Positions 49,543 to 60,270 of a stretch of 64,000 bases of DNA are shown one piece after another (the first letter of the stretch is position 1; each line of letters begins with the position of its first letter). The position numbers and the translations under genes were made by a program. Origin of the DNA: Asterella californica. Its lineage: Eukaryota; Streptophyta; Marchantiopsida; Marchantiales; Aytoniaceae. Location: positions 1,550,001 through 1,614,000 of the forward strand of contig JAYKYS010000024.1 of NCBI GenBank assembly GCA_036924285.1, written 5' to 3'. The notes under the pieces are model-generated. The model saw only the letters and a list, made by a program, of their open reading frames with translations. It ran no database searches and was not told the DNA's origin.

Positions 49543-50808
49543 CTATCTACTAGCATAAGCTATTGGATGGTCGTGTCCATTCTCATCTAACTGACTCAAG
49601 GTACATCCAATCGCAACATTGGATGCATCAGTATAAACAATGAATGACTTACTCCAGTCAGGTTTGGCGAGGATTGGGGCTATCACCAATGCCTTCTTCA
49701 ACTCTTCAAACGCCTCCTTAGCCTTCTGATCTTGAAGTATCAGCTCGAAGACTACACCCTTCTTCATGTAGTTGGTCAACGATTGAGCTTTATTGGAAAA
49801 AGCTGAGATGAATCTACAATAATATCCCACCATCCCAAGAAATTGTCTCAACTTGGTCAAGCTAGTAGGGAATGGTAGTTCGACTATCTTCTTCATCTTG
49901 TCTGGATCCACTCCAATTCCATTTTTGGAGACGATGTGCCCCAACAGCAAGCCCTCCTCGCATCCAAAAATGCACTTTTCTGGATTCAGAGATGCATTAG
50001 CTTGCTCCAATCGCTCTAATACTTTGATCAGATGATCAAAGTGATCCTCCTTCCGCCCATACACACAAAAGTCATCAATGAAGTCTCTAACAAACTTCCC
50101 AAGAAACGGTTCGAACACTTTGTTCATGAACCGTTGAAAAGTAGCTGGAGCATTACATAACCCGAACGGCATCACGTGAAACGCAAATGTACCCCACGGA
50201 GTAGTGAAGGTCGTTAAGTGTTGATGCTCAGGGACTATATGGATCTGGTTATATCCACTATAACCGTCTCCAAAACTGTACCATTCGTGACCTGCGACTT
50301 CTTCCAAGATCTCATCGATGAATGACAACGGGTAGTAATCCTTCTTCGTGACCGCATTCAACTTCTTGTAATCCACACATATGCGAAGCTTACCGTTCTT
50401 CTTCTTCACGATCACGATGGGCGATACCCATTCTGAATTCTCCACTTCGTAAATGAACCCAGCTTCCTTCAGTTTATCAATCTCTTCTTTGACGATCACT
50501 GCTGTTGGCGGGCTGATCCTCCGTTGCTTTTGTCGAACAGGTCTCGCGTCCTCCTCCACGTCGATCCGGTGCGTCTCCAATGTCACCTCCTTCAGATCTT
50601 TATAGCTGAAAGCAAACACGTGGTTGTACTTCCTGAATATCTCCAAGAATCTTCTCTTCTCTTCCGAAGTCACCTTGGGACCAAACTTGATGGTTGCTAG
50701 TCTTCGCTCTAGCTCCTCTCCACTTAATTTTGTTTTGTCCGGGTCCTTCTCAACAGATGGACGAGGGAGCAAATCAATAGCTCCAATATGAGGCGTGATA
50801 CAATCCAT
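49543..50808 (-). pseudogene. Element D reverse transcriptase
   Basis: A complete RT: EWVSPIVIVKKKNGKLRICVD, GDGYSGYNQI, MPFGLCNAPATFQR, FIDDFCVYG (catalytic pair), LLGHIVSKNGI and FLGMVGYYCRFI. It then enters RNase H (FIVYTDASNVAIG). It joins the protease frame through TAG at 50901-50899 and the RNase H frame through TAG at 49545-49543 (YASR*MVQAEK), both where Gln fits. Confidence 0.92.
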
Positions 50809-50898
50809 ATCAAACTCTTCATCTTCTGACGTCTCCTCATCAGAAGAACCACCTGTATCTACTCCGGAGACACTTCCACTGTCTTCGGTTTCTGACTC

Positions 50899-51933
50899 CT
50901 AATAGTCGCTGGTTGGTCTATCAGAATCAGAAGTTACACAGCCACCACTTGAGAGAGGCACCTTCACTCGATGGTCGCTAGGTCTTATCCTCAAGTAACC
51001 TTTGTGCCATCTATCAGTTGTACGAACGGCTCTCAACCAAGGTCTTCCAAGGAGCAAGTCATAGCTAGAATCTTTCAGAATTTGAAAAGACATCAAGGTT
51101 TGTACTCCCATAACCGACACCACTACTTTCTCTAGGACTTCGAGAGGTCTCACCCTTTGCTTGTTTGCCATACCAACAATGATGCTCGCCGGTCTCGTGG
51201 GTTTCATCCCCAACCGCTTCATCAAACGTTCAGATATCGCATTCACAGCAGAACCTCCGTCCACCAACACATCAGGTACAAAGTGTCCATTCAAACGAAC
51301 CTCGATCTTGGATGCTTTAGTGCATACCTCAGAGGCCTGAGCATCCACTACACCAACTCCCACACTTGAGACGTTGATCTTGCCCTTAGATTTCTTCTTC
51401 TAGGTCCTTCTCGAGCTCAATCCGCCTCGAAGCTCTCTCCTCAAGCTTGGATTGAGTGCGATCAATTGACCCACTGTTATGTTGGCTTTTTGCGTGCCAA
51501 CATCCTCCACTACGTCATATCTAGGTTGAGCAGCTGAAATGGTGAAATCCTCCATTCCCAGCTTCTTCCTAGGCTCCTTCTGAGAAGAAGACATAGTGCT
51601 GGAACGAGTGCTCCTACTTTGAGAATCTCCAATGATCATAAGTTCCTCTGAAAACCTTGTCCTCTTCCTCTCGTGAGCTAAGAGTTCCACTTGAGAGTAA
51701 GAACATTCTCCTCTCTCGTAGACATTTGGTACCTTCATCGCATCAATTGTGGCAACGCCTTTGTCTTTGTTTTGTGGCGGAACTCCCTCCCAGATTTCCT
51801 CTTGCACTTTCATTGTTCCGTCCTCCATTTTGAATGGAGTGTGGACAATTCCTTTGAAAATGAGGACCACCACATCCATAGCACGAGATACCACCGAATT
51901 CATTTGGAGGCCCTCGATTGAAATTTCCTCCAT
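50899..51933 (-). pseudogene. Element D protease region
   Basis: The retropepsin has VLVDGGSAVNAIS as its active-site loop (D-G-G, a variant also known in other plant gypsies) and YDLLLGRPWLRA as its second signature. The preceding part (51933-51400) is Ser/Lys-rich and separated from the protease by TAG 51402-51400. It overlaps the end of gag in another frame, so a frameshift lies near 51.75-51.93 kb. That could be programmed or a mutation. Confidence 0.82.
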
Positions 51934-52711
51934 AACCTCGTTGGCCTCCTCCTCCTCCTTGGTTCCTCCGCTCTTTCAACTGCACTACATTGATCTTCAG
52001 ATCCGTCAACGTTTCTGTTATTTGTCTTAGTTCATCTTGAAGATTAGGCGTCGGAGGGTTGACAGCAACCACAGCAGGTGTGTTAACCACAGCAGGCGTC
52101 GGGATTCTTTGAACAGCTCTACCACCGAGTGTAATCCCTGCAACACTTGCTGCCTTTGCTTCTCCTAGAAGAACGTCATCATCTTCCAAACTCTCTTCCA
52201 TTCGAACCGCAATTTCAATCGCCTTCGCCTTAGTGGTGGGCTTCTCGTACTTCACCTGAGTTCTGATTTGAGGCTTCAGACCTGCCACAAAGTTCTTGGT
52301 AAGCATGGCCACAATTCTCACCATTGTAGCCTCCACATTATCACCGCTCTTCTTCAATATAGTCTTGAAACGAGCCTCCAATTTCTCGGTCCTTTCTGCG
52401 TAAACCCTCACCTTCTCAGCATCTCCTTGCTTCAAGAAGGTCACCTCGGTCATGAGCTTCTCATAGCTCTCATCCGGCAGAAAGTTCTCAATTAGAGCCT
52501 CCGTCAAGCTTTCCCATGTATCCATCTCAGTCTTGTTCCTTCTGTATTCCTCATACCAAGTCAATGCGATATCCTCTAGGAAATCAGGCAATAGTGATGC
52601 ACACTCTTCCTTCTTCCTCTCATGGTTTCCTATGCATGCTCGCTTGAAATCTCGCACAAAGGTTTCTACATCCTCACCATCCTTTCCATAGAAAACCGGA
52701 AGCTTCCCCAT
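51743..52711 (-). pseudogene. Element D gag: capsid and zinc knuckle
   Basis: MGKLPVFYGKDGEDVETFV and FLEDIALTWYEEYRRN are the retrotransposon Gag capsid. A Gly-rich stretch (GGGGGQRGYGG) leads to CYGCGGPHFQRNC, a CCHC knuckle. The open frame extends upstream of the ATG toward about 52.8 kb (ENEERYRVEERRRHQ), so the true start is uncertain. Confidence 0.85.
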
Positions 52712-52928
52712 CTTAAATTCTTGATGTCTTCTCCTCTCCTCAACACGATATCTCTCCTCGTTTTCTAATATAGGATGAACATTACTAACTCCATGCGAGC
52801 ATAATCAACCATCGGTAGCAAGAAAGAAAAGGGTTCCACCATAATCGCCTGCGCTATCTCCTCACCGAACGTATGCATGAGTCGCATCCTCATTGTCACC
52901 TTCTCCACCATCTGGATTACCATGTCCA

Positions 52929-53399
52929 TCATGCGTTAGCTGAATTTTCGTCTGAAGATGGCAGCTTCTCAGTTTCAACTCCTTGCTCCTCTCTCAATCT
53001 TCTAGACGTAGATGCCAACAGGGCAATTACGTCTCCACACTCATGCTCCTTTGGCAAACCTTCAATTCCACAGTTTGAGCAGATGTTTTCATCTTAAAAA
53101 ACACGCAAAGGAGACGATGGACCAACTCGGAGACCTAGATCGATAGAACTCCTTCCTTCACGAGGGTTTTCTCTCTTGAATCTCACGGGACAACTTGCTG
53201 CATAGTGACCCAACCCTCTACAAAAGTAGCACCACGGTTCTATCCTCAACTTCTTCTTGGAAGAGTCTTGCTTGTTTCTCTCCGTTCTCTCTTCAAATTC
53301 GACCTTTAACTCTCTAGAACGTTCGTCCACACCCACTATGACATCAAGGTTTTGAGGAAGGTTCCTAAGCCTCACTACCCACTCTTTCTGACCCTCCAT
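52929..53399 (-). pseudogene. Element D upstream gag-like ORF with a CCHC knuckle
   Basis: From ATG 53399 it encodes a short helix and CYFCRGLGHYAASC (CCHC). After a TAA at 53096-53094 (CAA fits) it continues in frame with CSNCGIEGLPKEHEC, a second cysteine cluster, ending at TGA 52931-52929. A zinc-knuckle segment ahead of the capsid is unusual; it may be a separate small ORF or a duplicated gag part. Confidence 0.6.
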
Positions 53400-53977
53400 G
53401 ATCTTGACTTAAATTCGACACCATGCAGATTTTGATCGATTGGACTACCAGCTGAACTTCTGACAGCGATATCTTGAGCTCTGTAGCTCCAAAACTAGTG
53501 ATCTTTGGATCAATAGATAGATCAGGAGCTTCTCCAGTCCGTCGTGAAGTTTCAAGGATGTCCGAGAAATACAGAGAAAATGACGGTGACTGTAAACTCG
53601 ATCAGAAAGCGAATCGTCTACACCTTCGGACTCTTAGTCTCAACGATAAGGACTATCACTCAAAGAACCTGATAAGAGTGATCTGATCCTCTACCCTCAT
53701 GAACATATAGGATTATATGAACCACTCTACTCTCAGATTTAAACTCTAACACTCGACACGTTCTCTTCAGCTGATTCTAACATCCTATGTGTACAGAATG
53801 TACAAGATGACCTCAAATGCATCGTAGATGACAACCAGATACACGAATGGCTCTAAGGTCTCTAGCATGGCAGTAGCTCTAGCCTCTCCAAGAGTTCTCT
53901 CGATATGCTCTCTCATAACGTCCTTCTGTCTGATGTAAAACTGCACACGAAACATATCTCTCAAGCTTCCTAGTGAG
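53400..53977 (-). other. Element D leader
   Basis: Untranslated leader between the primer site and the first ORF; no conserved coding seen. Confidence 0.55.
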
Positions 53978-53995
53978 GTCCCGGCAACGGAACCA
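53978..53995 (-). promoter_or_regulatory. Element D primer binding site (tRNA-Asp-like)
   Basis: The minus strand reads TGGTTCCGTTGCCGGGAC a few bases after the LTR. The plant tRNA-Asp primer site used by Athila/Tat-type gypsies is TGGCGCCGTTGCCGGGGA, so the match is close. Confidence 0.75.
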
Positions 53996-53999
53996 AAAA

Positions 54000-54782
54000 T
54001 GTGATCCTCAAGCTTGCTACCGGTCCTGTCTCTCACCCAGGGTAAACCTCTGATGGCCTTTGAGGAGGCGCATCATGGAACTAAGAGGCCTCGACTAAAT
54101 CCCACTCTCAACATTCTCATATCTCTTCCTCATTGGGAACGAGAACTCTCATGGAGACGCAGAGATGAAAAACACACCCTTTATAGATATGGCCTAACGG
54201 CTTCCAAATACAAGGCAAACGGAGGACGAGAGGTCACTCCACAACCCCTCTATTTATACTACTGCAGATTTACCATGGTAACTACTTGTAAATCTGATTT
54301 ACTGTAATTTACCGAGACCAAGTCAAAGATAAAAGTCCTAAGTCAAGAGTAGATTTCTCCTCCTTTGACTCTACTCTAATAATTAGGATCCTTCTAGAAG
54401 TATAAAGGAATCTTTGAAAGGAATCTCGGATTGCTCCTTATAAGACAAAATACTAACACATAATTGAGCCAAAAAGGTCAACAACCCTCTTGATTGTTTG
54501 ACTCTTAAGTCTCTACAATCAATAAAAATCAGTCACGCATAAGACAAGAGTGTATTATTCACATCTTTGTCATTTTATGCACAACCAAACAAAATAGTAG
54601 TTCTCACACTTTGGAATAGTCTAATATTCTGTCCTCAAATACCTCCAACTCTAACTATGACTACTCCTAGTTATCTGTCACTAACTTAGAGTATGGTCTA
54701 GCCTTGGGACTTATTTAGAAGACTCACCACACATAGTTATAACTTATCACATATTTACTACTATGCAACCCCTGGTGTTACA
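54000..54782 (-). repeat. Element D 5' LTR
   Basis: 783 bp, TGTAACACCAGG…GGATCACA on the minus strand, matching 47100-47874. Confidence 0.93.
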
Positions 54783-56088
54783 GGCCTATACTCAACTGTG
54801 TAAGTAAATTCCTGGAGTAGAAGAATCCACCTAGCTATCCTACCAGACAAATCTGCTTTCTTCACAAGATGTTTCAAAGAAAAATGATCCACGTAGAAGA
54901 CAAACGGGTTGGCTAGAAGATAGTGCCTAAACTTCCTACAGGAGTAAATCATGCCGAGACACTCCCTTTCAATTGTCGAGTACTTCTTCTCTGCATCACT
55001 GAGTTGTCTTCTCGCATAGTAGATGGGATAATCCTTCTTCTTCTCATCTTTCTGACTCAACACCACCCCTATGGCGAAAGCAAAAACATCCACATAAATG
55101 TGGAAGACTCTCTCCTAATCAGGTGGTCTTAGGACAAGGGATTCCGACAGAAGTCTCTTCATTTCTTCGAATGCTTCCTGCTGCTCAGAAGACCAAATGT
55201 AGGGTTCGTCCTTCTTCAGCAACTTGGTGAGTTTCCTGCTACCTCTGCGTACCTGTCAATAAACCTCCTGTAGTATCCTACGTTGCCTAGGAAGCTTCTC
55301 AACTGAGTCAGGTTAACAGGTGGGTGGAGTTTCATGATGACTTCCACCTTAGCACAGTCGACTTCTATACCTCTTCCGAAAATCCTATGTCTTAGCAAAA
55401 TTCCCTCTGACATACCAAAGAAGCAGTTCTCAGGGTGAAGAGTCAAACGATGTTCTCTAAACTTCAGAAAACACTTCCTTACGAATATCAGGTGGTCTTC
55501 TTTCGATCCAAACACACAGAAGTTGTCCAAGAATATCTCCATGAAGGTACAAAGATACTCCTTGAAGATTGTAATCATCAATCTCTGGAATGTGGCGGGC
55601 GCGTTGCATAAACCAAACGGCATTTGATTGTATGCGTACGTGCCCCAATCAGTAGTGAAAGTGGTTTTCGATTTGTCTTCTTCTCTGATTGAAACTTGGT
55701 TGTACCCAGAATACCCATCCAGGAAGTTGTAGAACTCATGTCCTGCTACATGGTCTAACACAGAGTCGGTGAATGATAAAGGATGATGATCCTTCTTCGT
55801 GACCAAGTTCAGCTTCCGGAAGTCCTGACACACTCGGATCTTCCCTGTCTGCTTCTTCGATACGATGACAATAGGAGCTACCCACTCACTACTAAGTACT
55901 GGGAAGATTACTCCCGCCTTCAGGTATTGGTCAATCTAGTCCTTCACCAGAAGCGAGTACTTGGGGTTGAGCCGATACTGCCTCTGCCGTGCAGGAACAA
56001 CGCCCTCCAGCAAGTCAATGCGATGTTCTCCCAACTCTCGAGGTATGCTCTTCATGTCTTCTATGGTCCATGCGAAGACATCCTGGAA
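54783..56088 (-). pseudogene. Element C reverse transcriptase and RNase H (first part)
   Basis: RT: SEWVAPIVIVSKKQTGKIRV, GYSGYNQVSI, MPFGLCNAPATFQR, FLDNFCVFG (second catalytic Asp changed to Asn) and FLGNVGYYRRFID. RNase H: FAFAIGVVLSQ, STIERECLGMIYSC and YVDHFSLKHLV, cut at EYRP by element D. In-frame TAGs lie at 55938-55936 and 55117-55115, and a frame change near 55.22 kb. The FLDN change alone should kill RT activity. Confidence 0.88.
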
Positions 56089-56976
56089 CTACGTCAGAAG
56101 TTCTCGAAACTCTTCCAACTGCTTGCCCTCGATCACCTTGGCAAGCTTCAGCTTCTTCCCGGGAGCAACCTCCATTTCTTGAAGATCATCCTGGTTTACC
56201 ATTCCTTCAGTGTGACTGTACTCATTGACACCAAAGTATTCCGGTTTGGGAGCTTCTTCTGGTTCAGATTCGTCTTCCGGAAGACCAACTGTCGGATCTT
56301 CTGAAGAGAAGACGATATTCTCGTCTTCTGGAAGACCAACCGTCAGATCTTCCGAAGAAAAGACGATACTTTTGTCTTCTGGAAGCTCTTCTTCCGCAAT
56401 CTCGTAGCACTCAATGTATCCACAGATCACGTCTTCTGCTATCTCCGCTACTTCTGTAGTACACAAGTTATTCACCACAAACTCATTATACCGTTCCTCA
56501 CTGTCAGAAGACGCAGCTGAGTCTTCTGAAGTGTACCCCTCTGTCGTAGAAGGAGTTTCACCTTGGTGTCCAATCTTGATCCAAGGAAGCGAGACCTTAG
56601 TCTTCTTACCTGGCTTGGGTGTAGGATTGAGAAATCTCAAACGATGTCTTCTCCAGTCGGTATTTACATTTGCAGCATACAGCCATGGTCTTCCTATCAA
56701 CACCTGATATCCAACCTTAGCTACAGATCGCAAAATGATGTAAGTGAGGTAAAAAGATACTCCACCAATTACCATCAAGACATCTTTCAGTTGCCCCAAA
56801 GGTCGTCTTCTGGTCTGGTCCGTCATTCTGAGGATTCTCGGAGTAGGCTGGAACTCAGTGAAGCCTATGGCATGCGTCGTTTCTTCCGTCATGATGTTAA
56901 CTCCGGAGCCGGAATCAATGGGTACCTTCTTCAGAAGACAGCCATGGATCTCCATATCAAGTTCTGGGGCTCCCAA
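56089..56976 (-). pseudogene. Element C protease
   Basis: KVPIDSGSGVNIMTEE is an aspartic protease loop and YQVLIGRPWLYA the second signature. An acidic insert follows with two near-repeats of LPEDENIVFSSEDPTVG (about 56.26-56.37 kb). It ends at TAG 56091-56089, read-through of which (FQDVFAW) leads into RT, so Gln fits there. Confidence 0.87.
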
Positions 56977-56993
56977 GTCCTCATGCTCTATCC

Positions 56994-57995
56994 TTAGGAT
57001 CGTGGTGCTCTGGGAAGTCTAGCTGTCCTCCTCTTCCTCGATCCTCGAAGCACAGATTGTAACAACTTCCTGTAACCAGCGTTGTCATCCAACAGCTGTT
57101 GGAAGGTTACATCCGCCTTCTGATTCCACAAGTCTCGCAAGAAGTCGTAAGGGGATCGCTTCAGAAGAGTGACTGGGATTTCCAACAAAGAAGATGTAGT
57201 AGCTGCTTCCTTGGGTGGAAGACCAGAAGAGTGTCTTCCCTCGACTGGAGGCTGTTCCCGTGAGACAGGGGCTGCCGTAGTCGGTGTAGGAAGCTACTGT
57301 ACTATCTTCCGTCTCTTCTCCAGCTCTTCTTGCATGATCGCTTCAACTTCTTGTCTAATGTCAGGAGCAAAGTACTTCGGATCTTCTCGGTCGTAAGTAG
57401 GAGAAGAAGGTTGTTCAGGGGAAGATGACCTCTCCTTTCGCTGCTTCTTCTTCTTAATCTCATTCTGACGAGATTCTAACTTCCCTTTGCTTCTGTTACT
57501 TACCTTGAACACCGCTTCATCCAAGACTTCTTCGGGAGGCCAACTGTCTGAATCCGAGCTAGGGCTCCAAACAGTGCCATCTGCCAAAGTGAAGGAAGAA
57601 GCTGCCTCAAGTGACTTCGTCTCTGAGCTGCAGTCGTCTTCTGCAGCTGAGGTTCCTTTCCTTCGCGCTTCCCGGGGTCCGGTTCGTCTTCCTCGATATG
57701 GAGACAATTCGTACAATCTCCAGGATTTTCTTCTTCTACCGTGATGTGCTGTACCAGTGCTAACTCGAGTTTAGAAGCTGATGCAGCTTCTGCAGGAGGC
57801 GTGGTCTCTGCAAATCTAACCATTTGTCGTGGCCGTAAGGTTTGAGGACAATTCTCTATGAAATGACCGGCTTTCTTACAGTTCCCACACAAGGGCACTT
57901 GCCCAATCTGTCTTCTCGGATGAGGACAGGTGGACCACCAGTGTCCTGTCTCTCCACAATTATTGCACGCTCCAGGAAGAGGGTTGAGAGGTCGT
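56994..57995 (-). pseudogene. Element C gag end with two zinc knuckles
   Basis: On the minus strand CNNCGETGHWWSTC (about 57.97-57.93 kb) and CGNCKKAGHFIENC (57.89-57.85 kb) are tandem CCHC knuckles. Charged, frame-disrupted sequence follows to the protease (RGRRTGPREARRKG, KKKQRKERSSSPEQPSSP). The capsid is absent: upstream, around 57.99-58.00 kb, the sequence becomes copia-2 integrase. Confidence 0.8.
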
Positions 57996-58844
57996 TGTGA
58001 TGTTCGTTCACAAAGATGACATCTCGTGAAGTGAAAGTGTGGTGGTCAAATTTACGTTATAGGCGGTATGCTTTGCTGCGTGCACTTTAATCTAGCAAGA
58101 TGCAAGCATGAGAGTGATCATCTAACTTAGAGTAGAGATAAGCTGGAACTTGGGAATATGCAATGCATCCAAAAACACATAGATGTGAAATATGAGGCTT
58201 GCGGTTGTGCCACAATTCGAATGTTGTCAACTTAGAGGGAAGTGGCTTTGTCGAGCACCTATTCTGGATGTAGTTGACACTGTTGATAGCTTCTCCCCAG
58301 TAAGGTTTTGACAGGCCTGACTCATGCAGCATGTACGGACAAAATTAAGAACAGTGCAATTTTTCTGTTCAGCCACGTCATTTTGTTGAGACGTATGTGG
58401 AACAGTGAGTTGACGTTGGATGCTAAACTCAATGCAGTATGCTTCAAAATCTGTTGAAATGTACTCATCACCGTTGTCTGAACATAGTGTTTTTCGCTTG
58501 TAACTAGTTTGCCGTTCGGCAAAAGCATAGAATTCTTTTAAAGTTTAGAAACAATCACTCTTGTAATGGAGTAGCCGAACAACGGTCTGACGAGAATAAT
58601 CGTCAATGAAAGTTAAAAAATATTCATAGCCAGAATATGTGCAGGGAGAAATGCGGCCGCTTATGTCTGAATGTACCAACTCAAGAGGTTCTGTTGCCCG
58701 GGTGGTTACTGCACGTGAGAATTTGGTACGTGATTGCGTGCCGTATTGACATGCTGGGTAGATGTGTTCTCTCACTTCTCGCAGGTTAAGACCAATGACA
58801 GAGTTCTTGCGTCGAAGTTGGTCTAAACATTGTGAGCGTACCAA
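57996..58844 (-). pseudogene. copia-2 integrase
   Basis: PLELVHSDISGRISP and FIDDYSRQT give the first catalytic Asp region. An out-of-frame CSDNGDEY segment (about 58.48 kb) gives the second, and QNDVAEQKN the Glu region. PYWGEAI, NRCSTKPL and VFGCIAYS follow, then KAYRL and FTSRDVIFVNE, the usual copia integrase end. Several frameshifts and stops. It is cut at about 57996 by element C. Confidence 0.87.
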
Positions 58845-59003
58845 CTCAAGAGGTTCTGTTGCCCGGGTGGTTACTGCACGTGAGAATTTGGTCCGTGATT
58901 GCGTGCCGTACTAACATGCTGGGTAGATCTGTTCTCTCACTTCCTGCAGGTTAAGACCAATGATAGAGTTCTTGCGTCGAAGTTGGTCTAAACATTGTAA
59001 GCT
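58674..59003 (-). repeat. 165-bp tandem duplication inside copia-2 integrase
   Basis: 58674-58838 and 58839-59003 are near-identical, both starting TACCAACTCAAGAGG. The duplication repeats the HHCC-to-core part of integrase and is absent from copia-F. Confidence 0.9.
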
Positions 59004-60270
59004 GATGTGATCTAGACGACGATGTCATAGTGTATTGTTATTGCTGACGATGGTGTGCAGGCTGCAGGGTAGAGAGATGGAGGAACAAGAGTAGACACGG
59101 ATGAGAAATCTAGACGCGTGTAGTTGTATAGGACGGTGGATCTGACGGTAGGACCCAACCCGTCGTTCGTGGAAGAGATTGTACACTATGGTGCTATCTC
59201 CCGATAAGATTTTATCATTTTGAGGATACTCTTCTGAGTATGGAGTGTATGTAACAAATTGACGTCGGTCATGAGCCATGTGATGTGTTCCATCAGTATC
59301 CACGTACCACATGTTGTCCACCTATGATAATGCGCTTAGTCTAGTGGATTTGATTGTCAGGAGGACCTTGCGTGCGTTGTTTTGTTGGTTGTTGTTGTGC
59401 GATTTATGATGGTTTCTTTGATTTTCTCCTCGATCTTGTTGTCTGTTACCGCTATGCTGCTGATGGTTACTGCTGCTTGTTTGGTTGGAGCACTCGTTAA
59501 AAATGTGTCCAGTTGAGCCACAACTGGAGCATTTGGCGCTGCCTACTTGGAGCCGACGACGAGATTGATTCCAACCGCCTTGGTTGTTGCTTCGTCCTCG
59601 TCCTTGCTATCGACGTCCAGCGAACAAGACGTTGGAAGGTTAGATAGACATCTTCCGAAACATGAGCTCCTCCTCGATTAAGAAGGAGATCAAATTTTGT
59701 AGAGAAAGATCCGGATTCTTGTGCATGACATGTTGCCCATCAGTGTGAGGATTTGCTCCTGTGCGTCTACTATAACACCAGCAGATGCGAGTTGCTGCAT
59801 GAGGACCTTAAAGTTGTTGATGTGAGTCATCATTGAATCGTTTGACTTCATTCTTCTGAGAAGCCTGAACTTTTCTCTTAGGTGCATACGGGTAACATGA
59901 TCTTGACCAGCAAAGTTTGCGGTCAGAGTTGTCCATGCGTCATTCGCTGTTGTGCAAACAAGTATGTGATCGGCGACTGAATTTGCACAGCAATCGTTGA
60001 TTGTAGTGAAGGTATTTTTGTTCTTCTTGTCCCATTTTGCAATGCTGCCTGGTGCGGTAGCTGATGTTGTTGTTCCGCTGTCGTGTGACGTGCTTTCTTA
60101 TCTGGGAATACACCGGGTATCTAGCTGTAGAGAGTACGTGTCGCACTCCGTGACTCAGAACCAGCAACCACCCAAACCTCTCTCTGACCTCCAAGTACAC
60201 TTTGAACCCTCGCTACGATATCCTCACGTCCTCTCGGCAGATCTCTCTCTTACTTGACTAGGAATAGAAC
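59004..60270 (-). pseudogene. copia-2 gag and protease
   Basis: Gag: TTANDAWTTLTANFAGQDHVTR, LREKFRLLRRMKSN, THINNFKVLMQQLASAGV, with a CCHC knuckle CSSCGSTGHIFNEC near 59.5 kb. Protease: MWYVDTDGTHHMAHD, where copia has DTGATHHM, so the catalytic Gly is changed to Asp. Frame breaks occur near 60.1 kb and 59.3-59.5 kb. Confidence 0.83.

Larger units (their letters stand above)
47100..54782 (-). mobile_element. Element D: near-complete Ty3/gypsy retrotransposon
   Basis: 7683 bp, minus orientation, inserted in element C RNase H (…EYRP | GRQHV…). The 5' LTR is 54000-54782 and the 3' LTR 47100-47874, TGTAACAC…GGTCACA, a few percent apart. GGCC is duplicated at both ends (4 bp, or 5 if the terminal A is shared). 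A primer site and gag, protease, RT, RNase H, integrase are all present. Only point stops and one frame change inactivate it, so it is the best-preserved gypsy in the window. Confidence 0.94.
44714..57995 (-). mobile_element. Element C: family A gag-pol tail and 3' LTR fragment, inverted
   Basis: Minus orientation: zinc knuckles (57.97-57.85 kb), protease, RT, RNase H, integrase, then an LTR starting TGTGGTGCCTAC at 45581, clearly family A. It lacks a 5' LTR, ORF1 and most of capsid. Element D interrupts RNase H. The 3' LTR keeps only its first 868 bases. It abuts A2 spacer DNA on the left and copia-2 integrase on the right. The missing parts are what A2 has in the opposite orientation. Confidence 0.82.

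Noticed and set aside
22782..57995. Endogenous pararetrovirus (caulimovirus) origin
   Set aside because: All pol blocks include integrase and have LTRs with target duplications; no movement protein was seen.
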